A DNA stretch of 64,000 nucleotides from Coprinopsis marcescibilis (taxonomy: Eukaryota > Basidiomycota > Agaricomycetes > Agaricales > Psathyrellaceae): positions 496,001-560,000 of the forward strand of contig ML210146.1 of assembly GCA_004369085.1 (NCBI GenBank). Reading direction: 5' to 3'. Position 1 is the first letter of the stretch; each line of letters opens with the position of its first letter. Both the position numbers and the translations under genes were made by a program. Shown here in pieces: positions 44,373 through 62,842 of the stretch. The notes under the pieces are model-generated. The model made no database searches and was not told the DNA's origin. It saw nothing but the letters and a program-made list of their open reading frames with translations.

Positions 44373-44537
44373 TAGATAGTAGAGATAATGATAGAGATGA
44401 TTTGTGTCCTGGGTGTGAGGGAGTGAGATGAGCTATAGATCCATGACTGTTCAAGATTTCCTAATTTGGAGGCCAGCCGTACTAAGGAAAAACGAGTAAA
44501 CAAGTCAGACTTTTCGTTGCGTGTCACTCTGTCCGCC

Positions 44538-50148
<5,611 letters not shown>

Positions 50149-50380
50149 TACTAGATATTGACCAATGGACATTCAGGTACTATAGACTTTCTTGTTTCCT
50201 AATTGACCTCACCCGTGCTTCACATTTGTTGACCTTAGTATATTGGGCTATTTTTGATAGTGTATTAATATTATATCTTGTTGAATTGAAGAGTGTCAAC
50301 ACGAACGAAATGGACAGCACGCTTACACGGGACTAGAAGTACAGAGTAGTCAAAGGAACCGCGGAGAAAGGCAGAGAGAA

Positions 50381-52126
50381 TCATGAGTCTCCTCCCAACG
50401 ATTGTCTAGCCTTTTTCTCCTTTTTCAACCGTTTCTTCTCTCGCTTGGCCTCGTCTTCGTCAATCGACTTGTCAGCGTCCACGGGAACATCCTCTTCCTC
50501 CTCCTTGGCCTTTTTCTCTTTCTTGCGCTTTTTCTTTTCGGCCTTTTCTGCATCTTCGGTCTCCACAAGTTCCTTCGTCCCCTCTTTCTCCTTTCGCTTT
50601 CGCTTCTTCTCGTCTTTCTTGTCATCGTCAACTTCTTCTTTGACGACCGGGGCTGGGACAGGTGCAGACGTTACAGGGACACTAGAGGTTCCCTCCTCTC
50701 GAGTGTAATCCTTGTAGTCCTTGCTCCATTCAATGGGAGTAACACCGTCGATTTTCTCGCCGTGTTTTCCGAGTTTGCCCTCTTTGACCATCTTCTTCTT
50801 TTGCAAGGCCACAGGACCGAGGCCCCAACGGCGAGGGTAGCTATCGCGCTCCATGATGCATCGCTTCACCTTGGCGACGACGCCGTGGTCGCAGGTAGCA
50901 AGCTCAACGGTAGACATTTGGGCAATCGCGATGGCAATTGCTTCGCCTGGGAGATATTAGAAATGTTGAGCAAGAATGCAATAGTTTTCGACGTACCTTT
51001 TGTGGTCATCAACACAACCTCTTCGTTGAGAGCAATGTCTGCCTCGTAACGCAAAAGACCGGGAATCATCAACTTGGCCCCGTAGCAAACTGCATTCACA
51101 GCACTATCCTTCACAACAATTCGCTTGTAGCCAATGAGCAAGGATTCAAGAGGGCGAATAACTCGGCGGAGATACGTTTCTATACGGCGCTATGAGCAAC
51201 ATGTCTCCTAACTGACAATGAAGTTCACATACCATCGCGAGTGTTATCGTACACCCACTGAGCATCCAACACGTCGTGCATAGTCACCATGTCGTCGTTT
51301 TCAGACATAGCACCACTCCTTACTCGACGAAGCTCTTGCATGTGCCCGCCGACCCCAAGGATAAGGCCAAGGTGAACGCATAGGGTTCGAATGTATGTTC
51401 CAGCTTCGCAAGATACCCAGAACACGCCAAGGTTGCGTTTTTCGTCGAATTCGATAAGCTTGGAGTCGTAGATTGTTCGTATCCGGAGTTGACGCTTGAC
51501 AGCAGAGATGAGAGGAGGACGTTGAAAAAGCGCCCCGCTCAACGTCTGGAGGGCCCGAGGAAGGGCGGCAGGGTTCGGAAGAGACGAATGAAGCCTGAGG
51601 ACACAGACATACTCCTTGCCTGGTTGGGGTGTGAGAGGAGGTCTAAAACTAAACGTTTGAGTAACGTACCGGCGCCTTGCTGGGATTTTACCAATCGCGT
51701 AGCTCGATCGATGCATACAATCAAACAACCAGTAACCTTGGGGTCGAGTGTGCCGCTGTGCCCGGTTTTTTCGACCCTCAAGATCCTGCGAAGCCAGGCG
51801 ACGACTTCGTGAGACGAAGGATTGGAAGGTTTGTCGAGATTAATTACACCAGACCTTTAAGGGTATTATTAACATATTCATAAAGCATTGAACTAAATAA
51901 CATACTTTACATAGGAAACAATGTCGCGTTTTAGTGGACTACAGCCCGAGGGAATTGGGGTGAAGTGTGCAGAGCGCACAAGCAACTTGTCGTAGTTTTT
52001 CAGTAGCAGAGGCCATTGAGAAGTATCTAGCTTAGGCGTTGTGGATTCTGATTTGATAGCGAAGTCACCGTTCAACTGTGCGGACGTGACCTGCTCTCTG
52101 CTCAACGTGGACGACGACGGCGCCAT
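50381..52126 (-). CDS. CBF5: CBF5/dyskerin, H/ACA pseudouridine synthase
   Basis: Catalytic protein of H/ACA snoRNPs that converts uridine to pseudouridine in rRNA. Start [20 protein letters not shown]. The TruB domain follows: [20 protein letters not shown], the catalytic Asp in [52 protein letters not shown], and [19 protein letters not shown]. The PUA domain includes [20 protein letters not shown] and [20 protein letters not shown]. The tail is Lys/Glu-rich (KKE-type repeats from about residue 400), the expected yeast-like end. Five or so introns. The tail produces a spurious 215-codon antisense frame. Divergent from RPL22 (195 bp between starts). Confidence 0.95.
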
Positions 52127-52321
52127 GGTTTGGTGAACAGAAGATTTCAGACCGAGAGAATATTTTTGCCTTTACTCGGCAGTCCCGTGCCGTCTGACCT
52201 TGAATCTCGGCTATCCCCGCAAAACCTTAATTCTACCACAACACAAAACTCTAACCGTTGCATCACTTTTTCCTCCCGCCCCTCAAGACTATTTGCTCGT
52301 CGCCACCCCTCAGCAGTCGCC

Positions 52322-52877
52322 ATGGTCAGTACAGGAGGCTATTGCTTTGCTGAGTTATCTTCTCAGTAGGCTAATGCCGTTTCTCTTCAATTCTTTAGCC
52401 CAAAGTCGCCGCCGCCAAGTCTGCTGCCTCGAAGCACAAATTCGTTATCGACTACTCGAAACCCGCTGCTGACGGTGTCTTCGACGGTGCCGACTTTGAG
52501 AAGTTCTTGCATGACCGCATCAAGGTCGATGGCAAGTCTGGCCAGCTCGGTGAGAACGTGAAGATTGCCCGTGATGGTGAGTTGTGCGATTCGGGCCACG
52601 CTGGGACTTGTAATGATCCAGCCATGTTATAGGCAGCACCAAAATCACCATCTCCGCCACCATCCCCTTCTCCAAGAGATACCTCAAGTATCTGACCAAA
52701 AAGTTCTTGAAAAAGAACAGCTTGCGTGACTGGATCCGGTGCGTTATTCTTTTTCTGTGACTTTAGACTACCGATGACTGACTTCTTGATAGTGTTGTTG
52801 CCACCTCCAAGGACAACTACTCACTCAAGTTCTACAACATCGCTGGCACTGGCGACGATGAGGAGGACGAGGAGTAA
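52322..52877 (+). CDS. RPL22: 60S ribosomal protein eL22
   Basis: Four exons join to about 123 residues: M | [20 protein letters not shown]...EFL-type block [20 protein letters not shown] | [20 protein letters not shown] | [18 protein letters not shown], and the acidic end DDEEDEE. The pattern (basic N-terminus, [20 protein letters not shown], acidic tail) is eL22. The initiator ATG at 52322-52324 is followed directly by a GTCAGT donor, so the first coding exon is Met alone. Shares its promoter with CBF5. Confidence 0.96.
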
Positions 52878-53257
52878 TCTGTCAAGATGGGCAGCTATTG
52901 ATCCAATATGGTAGACTATGCATATGTTAGGCCACACCCGCATCTGGTCAGAAGTGTATGCAATTTCATCGATTTTATTCCTTCACCCTGCGTTTTAAAC
53001 GCTTCGCTTTCTGGAGGGTGGTTGGGCGATCTGAGATGCGGGGAAGGGTTTCGTAATGGTGAACACCTTGGACCAAATACGATTAACGAGCTGTGTAATA
53101 GCTAGTAATGACCAGCCCTCACGATGTAATTTTTGTTCATGTTGTCAAGTGCGGTCCAGAAGAATAAGAACACCTTGATGACGCCAAGCCGATTCCATTT
53201 TCGCCCAACTAGGGTAAACCTAGCGGTACCGTGGATCCAGAGGAGGCACCTGGTTGC
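52878..53257. other. 380-bp convergent region, RPL22 / helicase 3' ends
   Basis: Opposing 3' UTRs of RPL22 and the DHX29-like helicase. I see no coding frame with family resemblance, no tRNA-like fold and no repeat. Confidence 0.55.
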
Positions 53258-56200
53258 TCAATGTTGTGGCTGTACTGCGGGGTTGTCCTGAAAAGGCAGT
53301 GATCACAGCAATAATTATACAATAGTAATTGACGTCTGTTCCGTTCTAGTATCTGCTGGCCTGACCTTCCCGAGTACAACAATGGCCAGGTCGTACCACT
53401 GCAGCTGACTCTCAACCACCGGCTGTCCAGCAAATTGCATGGAAAGCAATTTGAGCAGTTGCTCCCGCAAAAACTTGATGGCTACATTCGTTTTGGCAGG
53501 TACTTGGAACCGTATTTTGCGATCAATCGACGCACTGTCCGCCGAGAGCTATAAAAGTGTTGGATCCATGAGACGTCAGGGCTTGACTGATCTGTATAAC
53601 ATACCTTGAAGTCAGTTTCACCGCAAAGAAGTAACATAGCCAGGTCGTCGACCGGCCCAGTTTCCCATGCATACAATTTCTTTGAATGCCTAATGGACGT
53701 TGTCAATCAAATAAAGACAATGCTCCCCACACTATATCTGCACTTACATGAGGGTGAAGTATGTCAGATGATGGACACCAAAGTCTGATGGTTTCCTTCC
53801 AAAGTTTATCGAGGAAGGGTGGAACGCGACTGTCTGGTTGTTACTAATGGTTTTCATGTGCCCAATCTTCGGGTCGATGGCTAATACTTTTGGGTAGAGA
53901 CCGGCGACCAAGGCAGCGTTAATCAGGAAAGCATTCTTCGAATTCAAGTCAAGCTCAGGTGGAATTTGAATGAATCGCGTCCGGTTTCGGCTGTACCGCG
54001 AACTGTGGAAAAGGTGAGAAAGGGATGATGAGGAGGCCTGGTCAACACCAACCGGCTAAGTTCTCTGATGAACGACCTGTCTACTCGAATGAAGGACATG
54101 TCCACCAAGAAACTAATTGTGACAAATGTCAGAAACCGCCGACGGGAGAGTTTGTTAGGTGCTTAACCTGAGAAATTGTTGTCGAAGTTCTTCTATTTGT
54201 AGGAGGTTCTGTAGGGAAATGAATGCTAAGTTTCGTCCGGAGTAAAGTGCAACGGTCTGCGTTACCTGGTGGCTGAGGTAGTTGGTGTGGCAGTATCTGC
54301 GAATGTTGATAGCAGGGTTGTTGCATGCATTTCTCCAGCTTGAGAAAGCGTTATGAAGGGTGAGGAAGTCGGAATTTTCTTTGAAAAGGTCTCAAAACGG
54401 GAAATGCGAGCAGCGACAAAATTCATACCAATCCGGAAACCGTGTTTCGCCTTGTCGGCTTCTTGTTGGAATCCAAATGGAGTCACGAATGGAGACTTCG
54501 AGTTCAAGACAGCGGCAATGGTCAGGGCGGGATCCAAGCATCGGAACACAGTCGCAATGAGCAAAAACTTTCCAAGATGAACGTCGGTCGGAAGTTTGCT
54601 GAGCAAGATACCAAGAGGTGTGATCTCCTGCGTAGGAGTCAACGCCCGAACCTCCACAAGCATCGAGATAGCCCGTTGGACATTGATTGCGATGGGCGGG
54701 TCCAAAGCTCGGGAAAGAACGTCTTCGATGGTTGTGCCCAGTTTGACCTTCATGATCTTAATCTTCAGAGCTAGGTCGGATAGGCTCAGGCGCATCATCT
54801 CGGGAAGTGGGTTATCGGCCATCTGTTGGTAAATTTAAACAACTGCAGGAATTTACAAAATGTGCAAGTACCTGAAGATCGTGTCTCATCTTTGTGAAGA
54901 GATGGAAACAGAGACCGCGCTGAACACGACCGGCTCGACCTCGTCTTTGAGCAGCATTGGCTTTGGCAATGAAAGACTCGACAAGCCTGCTGATCTGTCG
55001 CTTTTCGTCAAAGCTAATTTATTGTTTTAATTAAACCTTGACTTCGCTTGATAGGCTTTGATTCTTACCGCATCTCTCTGTGTTTCCCGGAGTCGATGAC
55101 GCATGTAATGTCAGGTATTGTGATACCAGTCTCAGCGATATTAGTTGCTAAATTTTTAGGGTCAGTTCAGCATACCCATTGATACCACACGAGGGACGTA
55201 CCGATGACAATCTTTCTTATACCTGGAGGCGGCACGTCGAAAACGGCACCTTGACCCTCGCTTGATATTGTTGAATGAAGGGGGTAGAGCTTGAAGTCTT
55301 CGGAGCCAAATTGTGGATGCTCAGATAGCATGTCATGAAGGCGCCGAATTTCTCCAAGACCAGGCATAAAGACCAAGATGGCGGACGAGTATGACAGATA
55401 TTCGGGATTTCCAAAGCAAAGGTCCTCAAGCAAGCGCACAATAAGATCATAGAGGATGACGCGCTCGTCGATGAGGCCCAATGTTGATATGGTGGCTGGG
55501 GAATATCGTTTCTCCAACTTCAACCCATCCTTTGCTTGTATGTCATCAGAATCGTCATCGTCGTCCCTCGGTTGCAGTTCTTCGGACCAGTCTGGGCGGG
55601 ACTTTCCTTTGTGGTATTTGTCGTTCTCTGTGAAGATCAATGTCAGAATTGTTTGGTAAACTCGTCCACTATAGACTTACGCCGTCGGGCATAGGGTGAA
55701 TTCTCGGCGATCTTCCAACTGGTAAACTCCACCGCATCTTCGAGGAAGCGGACGTCGACGGGGTACGTTCTGCCAGGAACATGGAGGGTTGGACAGTTGT
55801 CAAAGTATTGCGATATCTTTTCCGCGTCGACCGTGGCTGACATCAGCACCACTCTGTGAAATAAATTCGGGTTTGAGAAATAACGGGGAGGATAACAGGC
55901 GGACACCTACTTTAGGTCTGGTCGTTCTCTAATCAACGACTTCAAGACGATGAGGAGGAAGTCGGATTCTATCGTCCTTTCGTGAACCTTAAGCGGTAAG
56001 ATTAGAATTCGGCTGACTTTCTACTCCATCAGAACCTACCTCATCAATAATTATATGCTACAGCAGAATAGGATCAGTGAGAGTTATACGTCTGGAAAAG
56101 ATTCAGAGGAAACATACAGTGATCTCATCAAAGGCGGTCCCTTGTCCTCCATTCCCAGATCCACCCTCTAGCATACGCAATGCAATACCGTTTGTCACAT

Positions 56201-58863
56201 AAGCTAATCTGGTATTTCGTGACATATTGCTCTCCAACCGAATCGAATACCCAACGAGAGAGTTATTGGTCCCAACAGCGTTTGCAGGTTCGCCTAATTC
56301 CCGCGATACTCCTATTTACTATGTTGAGCTGATGGTTTCGAATCAAGAACGGAAGGCGCACGTTGAGCAAGTGAGATTGCTGAGATCCGACGAGGTTCTG
56401 TGCAATATACTCGACAAGGCTTGCCTTGTGACAGGGCATGCTCAAGTACGAATGCTGGCACTTGTGTTGATTTCCCACTTGAAAACCAAAGTAGGTCAGA
56501 ATTGGCCAAACTTAGAGGACGCGAAATCACTTACCATCCTGTTTCACCACTGAGGACGAGTACCTGATTGTGCTCTAGCAGATCAATGATGGTTTCTCTG
56601 TAGTGTGCAATTGGAAGGGAATTTCTCTGGACCTAACATTACTGTGTTATAATGAAAAGTTGCAGACAAGGTCGAAAGTACGCACAAGCATTTCTTGATA
56701 GGCTTGGGTTTCTTGACGAATGGCGAAGGCTTCTGCCAGCTGCAAGTCAACGGTTTCTCTCGCCTCTGGTTCGGATCTATATCGATCTGTAGTGTATTGC
56801 CCTGGTGCAGCCTTGCCCGACGAGCCTTCAAGTTGCGCCTGTGAGTAAAGTGAGAAACAAATCGTTCGGCACATTGTGGAGAGACGCTACCTTTTCTGCG
56901 CAAATCTTCTTCTCAGAAGCCAGAGCGCGCAATTTAGACCACAGTGCAATATTCACTGCATCGTCCTCAGCCTTTCGTTTCGCCTCCAGCTCGTCCCACA
57001 AGTCGCGGAATGCGGGGGGAAGAGCACGGAAGAAGGTGTGGTTGGATCCAAGCAGTATACTACCGGCAGCAAAACCTTCGGTTTGTGGGTAAGTGAGAAC
57101 ATGAAGGGCCACTGTCGCAATATACTGCTCTGCCTGTGTTTCGTCTGGGCACGCCACATCAACCATAGACCAATCGTCGCGTTTCCTTCCTTCCCACACG
57201 ACGGAAACGGAGGCTCGAACTGCTCTGCTACCGCCAGAAATAACGCTGTACGAAATGGCTGCGTAGCGGTCCGTTTTGGCAACACAGTCGCGAAGCAAAG
57301 TCTTGGGGGTGCGGCTAGACCATTGCTTTGGAATTCCCATTTCTCGAACAATGATTACTCTGTTGTCCGGCGTCATTTCAGGTTTTGGTTCAAGCATATC
57401 GGCCAGCCCTAACAAGCCCTCGTCACCAGAGTCATTCTCTTGGCTTTCCTCTGCTTTCTTTTTGATCTCTTTCTCAGGTGGCTTGGATAACACAGGTGGG
57501 GGTGGCATGTTGGATTTGAGACGATTGGACAACGCTTGTCGATCCAGTTTAGACTTGCGCATGTTGAACTCCTTCTCTGCGGCGTGCTTGTCAAAAAGGG
57601 GGTCACCCTCTAACCTGGATATCCGCTCTTTCAGCTTCTCCAGTTTAGGACGATCGGGGTGAAGTCGTTGGCCGATTTGGCGTTGGTGCCACTTCAGACT
57701 CAGTCGCACGTATTCTGCGTTGGGGTCTTCGACATCACTGTCGCATTCACTGTCAGTCGAGGGTGGACTGTCATTTATGGGTGTGAGTTGAGGTTTGCTA
57801 TCGTCATCAGGCATGAGTTGCAATCCTCGAGGAACGAAGGAAGGGGCAGAGGCATCCAAAGCTTTCGGTAGCGGCGTTGGAGGTGCTTTGGTGGGGGTTG
57901 AAGGTGTGTGGGGGGTCGTGAAGCCTGACATTGCCGGTGTCCGTGGGGTCCTGGGTTCTGTTCGCTCGAAGCCTAATAACCATAATAAATTACACTGCCC
58001 TCCTTTTTTTGACACGTTGGACATTACCTTTGAAAGGCGCTTCCAGCTCTTCTTCAGTGCAATGAACGGCAAGCTGGAGCGTCGGGTTAGTTATTTGAGC
58101 ACCGGGTGACATTAAAAGAAAGTACCCATTCGTAGGCGTCATCGATATCAACACTTGGTATAGCTTTCAAGCAGGCCTCGACGGTGTCTTCCGAGAATCC
58201 AAGCCTTCGAAGGACCCCGTACGTCAATGCTAGACGGGTCGTGATCTTTTCTTCGGCCTCATCCAATGGTTTAGAATCTTGTTAAAGCCAGGTCAGCTGA
58301 TGCATGTTGCGCAGTGGTCGCTACAAGTATCTACGTACCATCCCAGCGCTTGGAGTGTGCGATGAGTTCGTAAACCTGCTCCTTCAGGATACGATCCAGA
58401 TCTAACCGAGGAAACGTTTGAGAGTGGCGGCGGTCGACCTCAATCAACTGAAATCATCATCGTGAGTCCTCCAGAAACCAATACAAGCAGGGCAAATCGA
58501 GCTACCTTGACAGTTCTAGAGAAGGCAACGACCGGAAATCAAACTTCAAGCGCGTTGCCTAGGGCGTCATGGATCCAGTACTTACCGCGTTATTTCCTTC
58601 TCTGTTTTCTCTTGATACTTCTCCATAAGCGCCTGAGATGCTTGTGCCTCTGGGTCCATGGGTTCAGGTTTGATTGCTTGTGAGTTCATACAATTCTTTT
58701 GCCCATTGTCCGCCGCAGATTGTGCATCAATGGCTGCAACATTTTCTGCCTTTGCGATGTCAATTGCCTCCACTGGGAGAGGAACGACCTTCTTCAGTAC
58801 AGAGGTAGTCGCGAATCCTCTGGCGACAGGCTTCAATTGGGTTTTCTTCTTTTTAGGCGGCAT
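53258..58863 (-). CDS. DHX29-like DEAH-box RNA helicase
   Basis: A large RNA helicase, roughly 1,450 residues in about twenty exons. Start [18 protein letters not shown]-terminal UBA-like segment ([20 protein letters not shown]), then a long linker with [20 protein letters not shown], a dsRBD-like region ([18 protein letters not shown] to [11 protein letters not shown]) and [20 protein letters not shown], which closely recalls DHX29. Helicase motifs: I GETG-CGKSTQVP, Ia [38 protein letters not shown], and [40 protein letters not shown]. The HA2 and OB regions follow, ending [15 protein letters not shown]29 helps scanning 43S complexes through structured 5' UTRs; fungal relatives include YLR419W. 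DHX57 is the main alternative. Confidence 0.87.
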
Positions 58864-59292
58864 TTTGTGCGAGACGATGTAGATGGATTTGAGCGAGTGC
58901 GCAACAAGCAGGGTGGAGATGGCGTGAAGAATTCTTTATGAACGAGGGATATATGGCAGACAGTTATATCGCTTGGTACTCGGTGGGCTTCGGTGCAAGG
59001 AATCAGAAGGTAGAAGCATTAGATATCGAGGTAGACGGATCAACGCGATGTACTGAGCAGGAGATGTCGAGTCAAGGCAAAAGACGCGAGTCCTTGTTTG
59101 GACCACAGCCCGATCGTTTTCCAGAGTCACACAATCATTGTAAATATCCGAGTAAACCAGCAGGACCACATGTCCGGTATATTGCAATTCAAGAGGGTAT
59201 AAATGCGTAAATGAGTGCGTACTAGCACAGTTCAACTATGCGCCATTAGTAAATCTAATCCAAAGTCCATTCTCTCATAACAATGATGCTAT
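58864..59292. other. 429-bp region between helicase and cupredoxin genes
   Basis: Both flanking genes are on the minus strand, so this is the helicase promoter plus the cupredoxin 3' UTR. Open frames of up to 99 codons overlap on both strands without family resemblance or splice logic. Nothing else is seen. Confidence 0.5.
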
Positions 59293-60647
59293 TCAAAGCC
59301 AGGCAGCAAGAACCAATCCCATCGACAGAGCGGTGAACACCATCTGGCCGGTGCTGGCACCAATTCCAATGGCGCCGCTTCCTTGACCAGCGTTGGTATC
59401 CGCGGTGGATGACACGGATGTGCCGTTCAGAGTCTGAGCGACCTGTTGGAAGGCAGCGAACGAACGAGGTGAGTCATCGTTAGCGTTGACGGCGCTATTA
59501 AAATTTCGTTCAGACAATGTTGCTGGCAGGAAATAACCAAAAACTCACAAAACCATGCCTGCTCCACAGTGGCTTGAGGGATTGCGCTGACGGCAGTAAG
59601 CCCAAACAGGAGCGGTATCGGTAACGTTGAACGTGAAGGTGGGGAAGCTCGTTCCATCGGAAGGCAAGAAGCCAGAGTCGAAACCGGGATTGCCAGCAAC
59701 GTTGAAGGGGCGGCATGGGTCATCGAACGAAGACTGAGTGACAGTATGGTTCTTCTGGTGGAATTCGAAAACGATCTGATCCCTGGGCAAAGCCTGGATG
59801 GAGGGCGGATCGAAAACCAACCCCTTGTCACCGCCGACAATGACCTTGTGAACACGGCCTTCTTCCGAGGCGGGGGTAGCAGCTGGGGAACCGGGGTAAG
59901 AGCTGTAGACGGTGGTCCAAGTGGCAGCCTCGAGGGTGATGGTTCGGGTAACGAGCTCGGGGGTGGGTTCAGCGGGGATGGTCAAATCACCATAGGCGGC
60001 GGTGGTTGAGGGAGCAGGGGCAGCGGTTGCGCTGGCCTCCGCTTTCAACCTGTTTCCAACTTCCAAAGCCGAACTCTTGAAGTTGGTGAAGGAGTTGGGA
60101 GCACCATCTGGGCCGCAGTTGATAGCAAAGACCATTCCGGCACCGCAATGACTGTTTGGGGTCCGAGCGGCTTGGGCGCAGTAGACCCAAACTGGGTCAG
60201 TCTAAAGATTTATCAGTACAAGGTCGCGGCGTGCCGCAACAGGAACACGCACGTTTGTCACATCGATCGTGTAAGTTGGGAGTGCGCCAGAGTGGTCGGC
60301 AGCAACTGGTTGGCTGAAGAAATGGTGTTAGCATGCGCTCCGATGCCATTAACAAGGATTTACTGACAATCCCGACTGATGGCCTCCTTCCTTGCGACCA
60401 CAAGGATCGGCAAACGAAGACTCGGTTACGGTATGGTTCTTGGGATGGAAGTGGAAGACGACTTGGTCTCCAGGTTGGGCGAACTGGACTACCGGTTAGC
60501 GGAAGGAGGTAAGTTTACGGATACGGTTGTGCTTACGACGGCCTCGGGCTCATAAAGAAGTTTCCCTTCTGCTCCAACCTGAACATCAATGATAGCACCA
60601 AAGGCTAGGGGCACAAAGGCCAGAAGAGAGAGAGCGGTGGTGAACAT
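59293..60647 (-). CDS. Secreted two-domain cupredoxin, probably GPI-anchored
   Basis: The protein begins with a signal peptide (MFTTALSLLAFVPLAFG) and contains two consecutive cupredoxin domains. Domain 1: VVFHFHPKNHTVTESSFADP ... PVWVYCAQAARTPNSHCGAG-M. Domain 2: IVFEFHQKNHTVTQSSFDDP ... PVWAYCRQRNPSSHCGAG-M. In both, the four type-1 copper ligands are present in order (His in NHTVT, Cys in W-YC, His in SHC, Met in GAGM). The two are joined by a Thr/Pro/Ala-rich linker; the C-terminus is small-residue rich with a terminal hydrophobic stretch (MVFTALSMGLVLAAWL), as for a GPI anchor. About 360 residues, six introns. Such extracellular serine-rich proteins are common in mushrooms; a copper or electron-transfer role is inferred. 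Confidence 0.87.
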
Positions 60648-60955
60648 TTCGCAAGCGAGTGTTTTGAAGATTAAAAAAAGAGAAAATATGCAGGCCTAGC
60701 CTGGTGAGCGAAGATGAAGGGAAGGAAAGAAGAAAGGATGGGCATGCTATTGTGTGGGAGGGTTTATATAGCGACGGACAGAGTGCCTGACAACTGCATT
60801 GTTCTGCCAAGCGACCAAGCTATGCTGATGGACATTTCCCCACGCGTCCAATCAGAGGCTCCGAGCTACATAAGCCCCATCACACTTTCCTATCCTTGTC
60901 TCGATATTCGTTTCATCCCGTCCACCATCCACCGGCTGGTTTCTGGTGCTCAATC
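60648..60955. other. 308-bp divergent region, cupredoxin / MAP kinase
   Basis: Shared upstream region. On the minus strand a clear TATATAAA lies 116 bp before the cupredoxin start. A CT-rich stretch (60886-60935) precedes the kinase start. No gene seen. Confidence 0.6.
60763..60770 (-). promoter_or_regulatory. TATA box of the cupredoxin gene
   Basis: TATATAAA on the minus strand, 116 bp before the cupredoxin ATG at 60647. A canonical TATA box suits an inducible secreted protein. Assignment rests on sequence and spacing only. Confidence 0.55.
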
Positions 60956-62580
<1,625 letters not shown>

Positions 62581-62842
62581 GAGCAATGATCGGGCTCTTT
62601 GCTTGTAATATACCATTGTAATATTTCGAGGAATGTAACACAACCAGATGATACTTGTACAATTGGAAACGACTATTAAAATGCGAGAATAAATAAGTAT
62701 GAAGCAAATTGTTCGAATAATATTGCAGCGAAAGATGAAAATGTGAACAATCAAAAGTTCAGGCAGGGTGCACGAGAAGAGAATATATGTCCGGTATCAT
62801 ATACATACTGTACAATGATTTTACAGTAGATCATACGTGTGA

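Noticed and set aside
50402..51049. 215-codon plus-strand frame antisense to CBF5
   Set aside because: It comes from the Lys/Glu-rich tail read backwards, giving Phe/Leu/Ser-rich nonsense that mimics membrane helices.
58936..59235. Overlapping 90-99 codon frames between the helicase and cupredoxin genes
   Set aside because: Frames on both strands over the same bases with no conserved motif; more likely chance.
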